A stretch of 64,000 bases of DNA, taken from positions 1 through 64,000 of the forward strand of contig NZ_LQRT01000004.1 of assembly GCF_001632745.1 (NCBI RefSeq), given 5' to 3'. Within the stretch, counting starts at the first letter, position 1, and the number at the start of each line of letters is the position of its first letter. Both the position numbers and the translations under genes were made by a program. Under the pieces are notes generated by a model. It saw nothing but the letters and a program-made list of their open reading frames with translations, made no database searches and was not told where the DNA came from. This stretch comes from Aquimarina aggregata. GTDB taxonomy: Bacteria; Bacteroidota; Bacteroidia; Flavobacteriales; Flavobacteriaceae. This document shows positions 26,363 to 35,251 of the stretch, piece after piece.

Positions 26363-28144
26363 TTAATTTGAAAGTTGAAAAGGTGTTATAGAAAATAACT
26401 TACCTTCTTGATGTAATTCTAATAAATGTTTTGCTGTATTTTCTAGATATTCTTTATCTAGTTCTTTCTTATAAATTGTAAAAGAGTCCAGAGTTCTCTG
26501 TAAAGCAAGGACCAGCCATTCACCTTTTGCAAAATATGGTCCTAATTCTTCTTGATTATATATCCACATAAATACTGAGGTAGCCGCTGTATGCAATTGA
26601 CAATAATCCTGAGCAAGATCAAAATATTCGGTTTCAAGATTGTGTCCTGATTCTACTACAGGTAATTTATCTACTTTATTCTCAAGATCCATTAAATTAC
26701 TAATAAGATCTATTGTTAAGTTAAGGATTTCGGATAATGTCTTAGGAGAAACATTACTTTTTCCTTTTAAGTTTCCTAATTTAGAAAGCGCAAACTCTAT
26801 ACCTTGTAGCACTATATTATTTCCTTTGCTAAAAAGGTCTAGTTTATCAAAATTGATATTGCTAACATCTTTATTTAGAGAAAAAATCTTTTCTAATTTC
26901 TCTTCTAAATCTATACCTCTACTTTTTGCTCTCTTTTTTGCTAAAAATTTAAGTTGAAGTGATAAAGAATGCTTGTTAATAATTGTACTACCATCAAATA
27001 AGCTAATAATAGAGTTGTCTCTCATCATTTTTTGAAAAACGCCATAGTCATGATCATTCCTAAAGTAAAATCTTGACCCTAAAATAACAGATAATTCTTG
27101 TATACTTTGTTCTACTTTTTGTGGTATATAATTTTTTACAATTGCTGACCACACGCTAAATTGAGAAGTTATCTCATGTAACCCTCTTGATGAAGCAATA
27201 GCTAGACAATCACAACTTAAAATATCAATAAATGATTTGGCTAATGTATGTCTTGAATGTTGTATATCAAAAACAGTTTTTCCGTATAATTGTCTTTTTA
27301 AGACAAAATTCAGTGTAGTTCTTAATGCCGTATCAGCTGCACCAAGAGATAAACCGGCACAAAGAGTTCTTGTTATTTGAAATCCTTTTAATGTTATTTC
27401 AAGACCTGCACCTTCTTTTCCAACAAGTGCATTTTTTGGTAGTACTGCATTATCGAATACAATACCACTTATATCACATCCTTTAATGCCAAGTGTATTG
27501 ATCTTTGGACGATACGAAAAGGTATCAGGTGTTAGTTTTTCTTTATCTACCATTAAAATAGATAAGCTTCTTGAATCTTTCTTATCATTAGTTTTTGCTA
27601 AAACACATAAGATATCGGTCAATGTAGCTTTATTAATTGGCCATTTTTCTCCTGTCAAATGATACACTTCATCATCTGACTGCACTGCATATACCCCATT
27701 CGAATTAAGATCACTTCCATGAGATCTTTCTGTTACTGCAAGGCAAGCAGATCTACTATTTCTTATCGCTTCGGCTAACTCTTCTTTTTGTTCTTCTGAT
27801 CCAGCAATCCAAACTGGAAGTGATCCTAAGAGCGTATGCGCATCGGTAATCGAAATAGATAAGTCTCTTCTAGAAATCATTCTTGTAAGAAATAATAACT
27901 CTTCGAAAGATTTTAGTTTTCCACCAAATTCTTCGGGAATATAATATTCATTATATCTCCACTTATGTAATTCTTTAATTTCTTGATGAGGAAATATTTC
28001 ATTTTCATCAAGTTCGGCTGATTTTTTAAATGAAATTGCTGATGATTCATCAAAAGGGCTCTCTAGAAATTGTTCCAACTCTTCTACAATAGCAAGTCTA
28101 TCAAAAATTATTGATTTTTGTATTTTAATTATATCTACAGACAT
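26363..28144 (-). CDS. Acyl-CoA/acyl-ACP dehydrogenase family protein
   Basis: A 593-aa flavoprotein of the acyl-CoA dehydrogenase fold, read from the ATG at 28144 (a TTG at 28177 adds eleven residues). Recognisable blocks are the FAD-binding CLAVTERSHGSDL, INTLGIKGCDISGIVFDNAVLP, and GKTVFDIQHSRHTLA. It is longer than standard ACADs, with about 180 extra C-terminal residues. At the place of the usual catalytic YEGT the sequence is FDGST, so the base may be Asp and not Glu, or may lie elsewhere. Between a FAAL and an ACP it most likely desaturates the ACP-bound chain before condensation. Confidence 0.87.
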   Translation of the reverse strand: MSVDIIKIQKSIIFDRLAIVEELEQFLESPFDESSAISFKKSAELDENEIFPHQEIKELHKWRYNEYYIPEEFGGKLKSFEELLFLTRMISRRDLSISITDAHTLLGSLPVWIAGSEEQKEELAEAIRNSRSACLAVTERSHGSDLNSNGVYAVQSDDEVYHLTGEKWPINKATLTDILCVLAKTNDKKDSRSLSILMVDKEKLTPDTFSYRPKINTLGIKGCDISGIVFDNAVLPKNALVGKEGAGLEITLKGFQITRTLCAGLSLGAADTALRTTLNFVLKRQLYGKTVFDIQHSRHTLAKSFIDILSCDCLAIASSRGLHEITSQFSVWSAIVKNYIPQKVEQSIQELSVILGSRFYFRNDHDYGVFQKMMRDNSIISLFDGSTIINKHSLSLQLKFLAKKRAKSRGIDLEEKLEKIFSLNKDVSNINFDKLDLFSKGNNIVLQGIEFALSKLGNLKGKSNVSPKTLSEILNLTIDLISNLMDLENKVDKLPVVESGHNLETEYFDLAQDYCQLHTAATSVFMWIYNQEELGPYFAKGEWLVLALQRTLDSFTIYKKELDKEYLENTAKHLLELHQEGKLFSITPFQLSN

Positions 28145-28291
28145 ATTCTTTCTTAATTTAGTTAGATAATCAATCAAACATTCATCAATACATTAACCGG
28201 GTATCATTTATGAATACCTATTTTGTCAATGTTTATGAAGTTTAAAAATAAATCGAATTAATCTTACGTATTTGGTACGATTAATTAGTTA

Positions 28292-30058
28292 TTAGCATAC
28301 TAAAGTTGCTTTTACGGGCTGTAAGTTATTTTTTAAATACATATCTTTTGAAGCCAATCTTTGTAATTTTCCACTGGTAGTTTTAGGAAACGAAGATGGC
28401 TCTATTAATACAACATCTTTTACCTGTACTTGGTATTCTTTAGACACTGCCATACATATCGCATTTGTAACTTCGTCTACATCAACTTTTCTTCTAAATT
28501 CTCGCTTCACTTCTTGCACAACAATAAGCGCTTCTCCATCTTCATTTTCTATTGCAAAAGCAGAGCCACATCCTGGTCTTAATGATTCATGAGTTTTTTG
28601 TACTGTATGTTCTATATCTTGAGGGTAATAATTTTTACCTCGAATAATTATCAAATCTTTATGTCTTCCTGAAATATATAAATTTTCATCTATCATAAAC
28701 CCAAGATCTCCAGTTCTAAAAAATGGTCCTTCACCAGTATCTTTTACAAACGCATGAAACATTTCTTCTGTTAAATCTTCTTTTCCCCAATATCCTACAG
28801 CTACACTTGGGCTTTTAATCCAGATTTCCCCAATAGTTAAATCATCAGATAATGTTAGCGTTTCAGGATCTACTATTCTTATTTCATGACCATCTTCTTT
28901 GGTACCGCATGACACAAAAGATAAGCTTTCATCATTATTATCTTTATCAAGAACTTTTACTATTTGATCTTTTAAAACCTCTTTGTCTACACTAATAATT
29001 TTTGGATTTACTTGTGTTTTTCCTGAAGAAACTAATAGTGTTGCTTCTGCAAGACCATATACTGGAAAAAATGACTCTGGTTTAAAATTAGATGCCTTAA
29101 ACTTTTCATTAAAATCAATTAATGTATTTTCTCTCACCGGTTCTGCTCCACTAAAAGCCACTTTCCAGTTACTTAAATCTAATAACTCTAATTTATCATC
29201 GGTTATTTTTCTTGTACATAATTGGTATGCAAAATCTGGAGCACCACTTATTACACCTCCTTTTTCTTTTCTTTTAGATATTTCTTCTAACCATATAAAA
29301 GGATTTTTAAGAAATGTCATCGGTGCCATAGACGTTAATCCAATACCGCTATATAGCGGTTGCAATATACCTCCTATTAATCCCATATCATGATAAGGAG
29401 GTAACCAACTTACCATATATGTATCTGGATAAAACCCAAACGATTCTCGAGCTACCTCTAAATTATCAAGAAGATTTTCATTGTTCAAAATAACTCCTTT
29501 AGGGTTTCCAGTCGAACCAGATGTATACTGTAAAAAAACAATATCATTTGGAGTTAATTCATTTGTATCATATGCTATTGTACTAGAAGAATCTATTAAA
29601 TCGGTGGCTATCCAACCTATGTTATTTAAACAGTCCATTCCTTCTTTTCTGTTGTCATTAGAAATGTTTTTTCCAACCAGTGAATTTACATATTCTATAA
29701 CAGGAGATGTACTTAACGCATATTTTGCTTCAGAATCCTTAATAATCATTAACAATCTTTCTGTATTTCTGCTATCTGGCGGATAAGCTGGTACAGGAAT
29801 TACACCTGCATAAAGACATCCAAAAAAAGTACTTATATATTCTAGTCCAGGAGGATAAAGTAAAAGAGCTCTATCTCCAAAACTTAATTTTTGTTTAAGT
29901 TGCTTTGCTATAGCTTTTGCCCTATTTGACAATTCACCATACGTGATTTCTTCTTTCTTGTCTTTTGATTGTAAAAAAGTAATAGCTACTTTGTTCGCTT
30001 CGATTTCACCCCTACAGTACAAGATCTCTGCGATTGATTTAAAATTTTTTGTTTCCAT
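28292..30058 (-). CDS. Fatty acyl-AMP ligase (FAAL)
   Basis: A 588-aa ANL-superfamily enzyme. The AMP-binding P-loop QYTSGSTGNPKGV, the VYGLAEATLLVSSG block and the RTGDLGFMIDENLYISGRHKD hinge are all present. Together with MVSWLPPYHDMGL these are typical of FAALs, which activate free fatty acids as acyl-AMP for transfer to a carrier protein and not to CoA. It is the first gene of the minus-strand cluster and so likely loads the ACP at 26069-26347. Chain-length specificity cannot be read. Confidence 0.92.
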   Translation of the reverse strand: METKNFKSIAEILYCRGEIEANKVAITFLQSKDKKEEITYGELSNRAKAIAKQLKQKLSFGDRALLLYPPGLEYISTFFGCLYAGVIPVPAYPPDSRNTERLLMIIKDSEAKYALSTSPVIEYVNSLVGKNISNDNRKEGMDCLNNIGWIATDLIDSSSTIAYDTNELTPNDIVFLQYTSGSTGNPKGVILNNENLLDNLEVARESFGFYPDTYMVSWLPPYHDMGLIGGILQPLYSGIGLTSMAPMTFLKNPFIWLEEISKRKEKGGVISGAPDFAYQLCTRKITDDKLELLDLSNWKVAFSGAEPVRENTLIDFNEKFKASNFKPESFFPVYGLAEATLLVSSGKTQVNPKIISVDKEVLKDQIVKVLDKDNNDESLSFVSCGTKEDGHEIRIVDPETLTLSDDLTIGEIWIKSPSVAVGYWGKEDLTEEMFHAFVKDTGEGPFFRTGDLGFMIDENLYISGRHKDLIIIRGKNYYPQDIEHTVQKTHESLRPGCGSAFAIENEDGEALIVVQEVKREFRRKVDVDEVTNAICMAVSKEYQVQVKDVVLIEPSSFPKTTSGKLQRLASKDMYLKNNLQPVKATLVC

Positions 30059-30896
30059 TTAAAAGGTTTTAAGAGTATTAATTTTCTTTAATAAATCGAC
30101 CTTCTCATATTATAAGAATATATTCCTGTTTATTCTGATGAACTCATTTATACCCCAAGTATAAATTGTTTTCAATACAAAAAGATCAACTATCATTTTT
30201 TAATTACGAGATAAAATTAAATATTATTTAAGTCATAACTATTTCATTGCATTTCACTAGGCTACTTAAAAATGCTCTAATTGATTGTTATTACATAGGT
30301 TCACATAAATTATATTTTAAAATAAAATAATATATTTCTGTTTTAAAACTCTAGAATTAGCCAACTATTTAACTAATAAGTAAGATCACAAAAAGTGATT
30401 TAATTATTAATTATTGACATTATTCCAGCGTTTCTCTATTTTTCAAAACTAAACAGGTTTAGCTTTAAAAATTTAAATAAATTTACTCTTATGACGACTA
30501 TATATGAGGGGATATTTGTACTTTATTACACTGCAAATATGAATAATTAAAATTTAACGAAATGCAACTGGGCTTTTAAATAAACGTTAAATAAACATAA
30601 TTGATTTATTATATCTTTTAAATTATAAATTCGAAATTTTCATAAGGAATATTTGAATTTAAATTTATGTATATAGTTACGTATTACAAAAAATACAAAC
30701 TGTACTTACATCATTTTAAAGATAATAGTGTTATTAAAGACTATTATTTGGGGGCTCAAAAATAGATAATATTGATAAATTCTAGACATAACTAAGGTCT
30801 ACAATAAGTAGACTTGAAATAATAAATTGTTAAAAAAGGTAAACAGTAGGTAGACAACTAATAAATAACACACTGAAATCAAGTTATTTGAAATTA
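30059..30896. other. 838-bp intergenic region upstream of the lipid cluster
   Basis: Very AT-rich, with no open reading frame above about 20 codons that looks real. It should contain the promoter of the FAAL-led operon (minus strand), but no clean TTG-N19-TAnnTTTG pair is visible. Two inverted repeats stand out: ATAATAGT/ACTATTAT (30722-30729, 30740-30747) and GTCTAC/GTAGAC (30797-30802, 30808-30813), with a further GTAGAC at 30850-30855. They may be regulatory. Confidence 0.35.
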
Positions 30897-31775
30897 TTAG
30901 TGTTTTTTTAATTCTTTAGTATGTAGTATTTCTAATTCTAATTTATTTATCTGCTTTTTTAGCAATTTTAATGAATTCTTATCTCTGTTCTTAATAAGTG
31001 AATTAACAGCTGATAATATTTTACCTTTAATCAAATTAAGTCTACTGTCTTGATCTAAGAATAATGTATCGACACCATTGACCAATTCATATGAAGATGA
31101 AGTATCGATTTTATCAAATTCGGAAATGCTTTTTTTTCTTTCTAAATCTTCTTTAGTAATTTTAATTTTGTGTCTTAAATCTGATTCATTAACAATAATC
31201 CAATCGTCAACAGATTGGGCTTGTAATAATACCGCTAGGTCAGATTTTTTCATTCTGATCTCACCCATCAATATTTGTAGTTTGAGTTTAGGGTTTGTAT
31301 CCCCTATTAAATTAAGAGCCATGGTATATTTTTCATCGCGTTTAATTGTACTTTCGCTAACATTAAATTCTTTAGACAATAATTTTGAAGTCGAAAGTTC
31401 AATTTGACCCTTTGATTCTACATTTGCATATCCTCCTCTACTTTTTTTGGTAAAACAATATTTTAAGCCTCTATAATAACTTAACTGATCTGGGTTAAGG
31501 TTTCTTCTACCAAGTTGATTATTAAGCATCCAAAATTTGACATCTTCAATGCTAGAAAAAATCATTTTTTTAGTCTTATACTTAATATTATGGTCGGTAC
31601 AAATTTGATACCTGTTATGCCCATCGATAAGAATAAGGTCATCATCTTTTTCCCATACCAACAAAGCTTCTCTACATCCTTCAGAAATTATACTTTCACT
31701 CAATAAATGATATTCTTCTTTGGATAAGGGAACAATATGTTCTTTTAATTCTTGTATGATCCTTATTTTTTTCAT
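30897..31775 (-). CDS. Orphan ParB-like nuclease-fold/HTH protein
   Basis: A 292-aa protein with a ParB/sulfiredoxin-like N-terminal domain: a Leu/Ser start followed by IIDGHNRY-type motif (LIDGHNRYQIC, about residues 50-60), then a helical part with NLNPDQLSYYRGL and a helix-turn-helix near LLSKEFNVSESTIKRDE (about 133-150). It lacks a partner ParA and other partition genes nearby, so a chromosome-segregation role is unlikely. Such orphan ParB-like proteins often act as DNA-binding regulators or belong to mobile DNA. It is the closest putative regulator to the lipid cluster and lies on the same strand; regulation of that cluster is only a guess. Confidence 0.8.
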   Translation of the reverse strand: MKKIRIIQELKEHIVPLSKEEYHLLSESIISEGCREALLVWEKDDDLILIDGHNRYQICTDHNIKYKTKKMIFSSIEDVKFWMLNNQLGRRNLNPDQLSYYRGLKYCFTKKSRGGYANVESKGQIELSTSKLLSKEFNVSESTIKRDEKYTMALNLIGDTNPKLKLQILMGEIRMKKSDLAVLLQAQSVDDWIIVNESDLRHKIKITKEDLERKKSISEFDKIDTSSSYELVNGVDTLFLDQDSRLNLIKGKILSAVNSLIKNRDKNSLKLLKKQINKLELEILHTKELKKH

Positions 31776-31982
31776 GGTAATAGACTAACTGTTTTTAGAG
31801 GTTTTCAAATATACGAAATTCATCATGTACAAAATACACTTCTATTTGATCCAAAACAAAAAAAGACATTTCTAATGCCAAGAGTATGAAGCTAAAAATA
31901 TTTTAGAAAAGAGAATGATGTTTAGAATTATTCATAAAACAAATTCATAAATACAAGTAAAAAACAATACTATTGAAATAAA

Positions 31983-32029
31983 AAACAGTCCATTCATTTA
32001 TGTAACTAATAGAAATGAATGGACTGTTT
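31983..32029 (-). terminator. Strong intrinsic terminator downstream of glmM
   Basis: A perfect 17-bp stem (31983-31999 with 32013-32029, centred on CAGTCCATTCATTT and its complement) with a 13-nt loop. On the minus strand it is followed by TTTTTTATTT. It lies 38 bp past the glmM-like stop. Confidence 0.92.
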
Positions 32030-32066
32030 GCTATATTTTACCTAATATACGGTAAAGTACTACAGT

Positions 32067-33455
32067 TTAAATACCCGCAATATTCTTTAACGTAGTAATA
32101 GTTTCTGCTGCAAGTTGATCTGCTTTTTCTTGACTCAATGCTTCAGTATAAATTCTAATGATAGGTTCTGTATTACTCTTACGCAAGTGTACCCAACAAT
32201 CAGAGAAATCTACTTTAACTCCGTCAACAGTAGAAACTTCTTCTGTCTTATTTTTTTCATGAAAACCTTCTAAAATTGCATCTACATCTAATCCAGGTGT
32301 AAGTTGCACTTTATTTTTACTCATGAAATAAGATGGATAACTATTTCTTAATTCACTTACCTTGCACTTTTTCTCTGCCAAATGTGTTAAAAATAATGCG
32401 ACTCCTACGAGAGAGTCTCTTCCGTAATGGGATTCTGGATAAATAATCCCTCCATTACCTTCTCCCCCTATGATCGCTTTATTTGCTTTCATTTTTTCTA
32501 CTACATTTACTTCTCCAACGGCACTTGCTTCATAAACTCCATTATGTTTTTGAGTGACATCTCTTAATGCCCTGCTCGAAGATAAGTTAGAAACAGTATT
32601 TCCTGGAGTTTTTCCTAGTACAAAATCAGCACAAGCTACTAAAGTATATTCTTCTCCAAACATCTCACCATCTTCACTCATAAATGCTAATCTGTCTACA
32701 TCTGGATCTACTGTTAAACCGAAATCTGCTTTTTCTTTTACCACTAGTTCAGACAAATCGGTAAGATGTTCCTTTAGGGGCTCTGGATTATGCGGAAAAT
32801 GACCTGTTGGGTCGCAATACAATTCAACTACGTCAACCCCCATTTTTTTAAGTAATTTAGGGATTGCGATTCCTCCTGTAGAATTAACTGCATCTACAAC
32901 TACTTTAAAACCTGCATTTTTAACAACATCTACATCCACAAGAGATAAGTTTAAAACTTCATCTACGTGTTTGTCTATATAGGTGTCATTTATAGTAATA
33001 CTTCCCAAGTCATCGACTTCAGCAAATGTATATGCATCGTTTTCTGCTATTTCAAGGATTTTCTTTCCATTCTCTGCATTCAAAAACTCTCCTTTATTAT
33101 TCAAAAGTTTCAAAGCATTCCATTGTTTTGGATTGTGACTAGCGGTAAGAATAATTCCTCCGTCGGCTTTTTCTAAAGTAACTGCAACTTCTACCGTTGG
33201 CGTTGTAGAAAGTCCAAGATCAATTACATTTATCCCCAACCCAATTAGGCTATTCATAACTAATTGTTGTACCATCGAACCAGAAATTCGGGCATCTCTA
33301 CCAACTACTACAGTAGGATGGTCACTATTTGTATCTGTTTTTAACCAACTACCATAAGCGGAAGCAAATTTAACCGTATCTATAGGTGTTAAATTTTCAC
33401 CTACAGATCCTCCAATTGTACCTCTAATTCCTGAAATTGATTTTATTAATGTCAT
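32067..33455 (-). CDS. glmM: Phosphoglucosamine mutase (phosphohexomutase family)
   Basis: A 462-aa alpha-D-phosphohexomutase. Visible are the phosphoserine loop TASHNP (Ser106), the metal loop DPDVDR, the sugar-binding GEGNGG and the phosphate-binding RKSNTEPIIR near the C-terminus. GlmM converts glucosamine-6-phosphate to glucosamine-1-phosphate for UDP-GlcNAc, feeding peptidoglycan and lipid A. In Bacteroidota this lineage is labelled phosphoglucosamine or phosphomannomutase, and the sugar preference is not certain from motifs. It is single, with its own strong terminator. Confidence 0.88.
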   Translation of the reverse strand: MTLIKSISGIRGTIGGSVGENLTPIDTVKFASAYGSWLKTDTNSDHPTVVVGRDARISGSMVQQLVMNSLIGLGINVIDLGLSTTPTVEVAVTLEKADGGIILTASHNPKQWNALKLLNNKGEFLNAENGKKILEIAENDAYTFAEVDDLGSITINDTYIDKHVDEVLNLSLVDVDVVKNAGFKVVVDAVNSTGGIAIPKLLKKMGVDVVELYCDPTGHFPHNPEPLKEHLTDLSELVVKEKADFGLTVDPDVDRLAFMSEDGEMFGEEYTLVACADFVLGKTPGNTVSNLSSSRALRDVTQKHNGVYEASAVGEVNVVEKMKANKAIIGGEGNGGIIYPESHYGRDSLVGVALFLTHLAEKKCKVSELRNSYPSYFMSKNKVQLTPGLDVDAILEGFHEKNKTEEVSTVDGVKVDFSDCWVHLRKSNTEPIIRIYTEALSQEKADQLAAETITTLKNIAGI

Positions 33456-33567
33456 ATATATCTTCCTTGATTTGTTTCAATTTTAAACAAATGTACAAGA
33501 TACAATGAACTGGTACAATTTAATGTACTATAAAATCTTGAAAAGAAAGAGGTTCTTTTTTAAGCTT

Positions 33568-34491
33568 TTACATCGCTTGTAATGTATTTCTTACTACTTC
33601 AATATTGCCTCTATCTGCAACGGTAACATAAAACAATTTAAAATCATTACTAAACGTAATATTTGTTGGTTTTTTTCCTTTAAGTCTAAATTCTTTTAGT
33701 AAATCTCCTTCTTCAGATAATACGACAACAGTACCTTTTTCATAACGACATATATAAAGATTTCCTGTTTCATCACATCTCATTCCGTCTAAACCATACT
33801 TATTAAATGAAAAGAATAATTTTTTATTTGATAACCTACCTCTTTCATTTATATCGTAAACCCATACTTTTCTTTGAACAGATTCATTCACATAAAGCTT
33901 TTCTCCATCTGGACTCATTGCTATTCCATTAGTTGTGCCCATATTTCCTTCGAGCAATTCGAATCCTTTTTCTTTAGTTACTTTCCAAAGATTCCCAGTA
34001 TTATTAGACCAATTAGGATCACTGGCATAAATAACATTATTGTTTCCTATTGCTATATCGTTGGGTTGATTAGCACTAGAATCATGTGCAAAAACGTCTA
34101 TTACTTTCGTTTTCATATCAACCTTTAATACATTGTGATTTTTGTAATCTGCGATATACATGTCTCCTTTACTTCCAAATCGTATTCCGTTTCCTATACT
34201 TCCGTTAGGGAGTTCTAAAAAAATAGAAGTTATTCCGTTTGGTGTTACTTTTCCTATAGTTCCTTCCGTATCAAAATTAACAGCATAAATGTTTCCTGAA
34301 TCATCTGTAGCTGGTCCTTCAATTCCACTCGTGAATGTTCCCTCATCTGTAAAGTCCGAACTTTCATTAATTACAGTATACGAATACAAAAAGAGACATA
34401 ACATAAAAACCAACAACATATATTTTACAACAATAACATTTACAACTACTTGAAGTACATATACAAGATGACAATATCTAATTTTTGTCAT
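33568..34491 (-). CDS. SMP-30/gluconolactonase-family beta-propeller protein
   Basis: A 307-aa protein with an N-terminal hydrophobic segment (about 22-42), probably a signal peptide or anchor; an ATG 24 codons in (34419) is an alternative start. The propeller repeats and probable metal ligands of the SMP-30 family are visible: Glu in GIEGPA, Asn in GTTNGIAMSP and Asp in GLDGMRCD. Family members hydrolyse lactones or related esters in the periplasm. The natural substrate is unknown. It stands alone between glmM and a divergent ACP phosphodiesterase gene. Confidence 0.82.
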   Translation of the reverse strand: MTKIRYCHLVYVLQVVVNVIVVKYMLLVFMLCLFLYSYTVINESSDFTDEGTFTSGIEGPATDDSGNIYAVNFDTEGTIGKVTPNGITSIFLELPNGSIGNGIRFGSKGDMYIADYKNHNVLKVDMKTKVIDVFAHDSSANQPNDIAIGNNNVIYASDPNWSNNTGNLWKVTKEKGFELLEGNMGTTNGIAMSPDGEKLYVNESVQRKVWVYDINERGRLSNKKLFFSFNKYGLDGMRCDETGNLYICRYEKGTVVVLSEEGDLLKEFRLKGKKPTNITFSNDFKLFYVTVADRGNIEVVRNTLQAM

Positions 34492-34654
34492 GCTAGCGTA
34501 TAAATAAGATTATGTTTCATACATTTTTCAGTTATCCTCTCAAAAATAGAATCTTAAACCACGAAAAACATTTTTTTTATATCAATGACTGTAATAGAAC
34601 TATAAACAGCAATAAAGTAGAATGTATAATTAAAAAAACTCGTATTTTAACACA

Positions 34655-35239
34655 ATGAATTTTTTAGCCCATATCTATCTTTCTGGTGATGATCCAGAAC
34701 TTAAAATAGGCAATTTTATAGCCGATTCTGTAAAAGGAAAAAAGTATCTAGACTATCCTGAACGCATTAGTCAAGGCATCACATTACATCGTAAAATTGA
34801 CTTTTATACAGATACAAATGCTATTGTACGACAAAGTGTATCAAGGTTATTCCCAAAATACGGCCACTACAGTTCTGTAATTGTTGATATCCTTTATGAT
34901 CATTTTTTGGCTGCAAATTGGAGTGAGTATTCCAACATTCCGCTTAAAGAATATACTTTAGGTTTTTATAAGCTATTAGAAGAAAACTATGATATTTTAC
35001 CTAAACGAATTCAAAATTTTCTTCCCTATATGATCCAAGATAATTGGTTACTTAGTTATGCAACAGTTTCGGGAATTGGAGATGTATTGGCTGGCATGAA
35101 TAGAAGGACAAAAAATAAATCTAAGATGCATCTAGCTGTTGTAGAACTCGAAAGTTATTATGAGGACTTTAATTCAGAATTTCATTCTTTTTTTAAGCAG
35201 CTTGAACACTACACCAAAGACGAAATGTCAAAACTTTAA
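34655..35239 (+). CDS. acpH: Acyl carrier protein phosphodiesterase family (AcpH)
   Basis: A 194-aa HD-fold protein of the AcpH/DUF479 family, which removes the 4'-phosphopantetheine from holo-ACP. The N-terminal MNFLAHIYLS, GNFIADSVKG and GITLHRKIDFYTD motifs match the family, with the His and Asp residues expected for metal binding. Length is normal. It is 12 bp upstream of the gamma-glutamyltransferase gene and likely co-transcribed. In other bacteria some family members have no proven ACP activity, so the role is assigned by family. Confidence 0.85.
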   Translation: MNFLAHIYLSGDDPELKIGNFIADSVKGKKYLDYPERISQGITLHRKIDFYTDTNAIVRQSVSRLFPKYGHYSSVIVDILYDHFLAANWSEYSNIPLKEYTLGFYKLLEENYDILPKRIQNFLPYMIQDNWLLSYATVSGIGDVLAGMNRRTKNKSKMHLAVVELESYYEDFNSEFHSFFKQLEHYTKDEMSKL

Positions 35240-35251
35240 TTCTCTATACAA

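Noticed and set aside
30059-30896. Hidden small gene or RNA in the 838-bp gap
   Set aside because: The longest plausible frames are about 20 codons, and no stable long stem or conserved RNA motif was recognised.
30897-31775. Chromosome partition locus (parABS)
   Set aside because: No ParA and no cluster of parS-like 16-bp palindromes; the protein looks like an orphan ParB-fold regulator.
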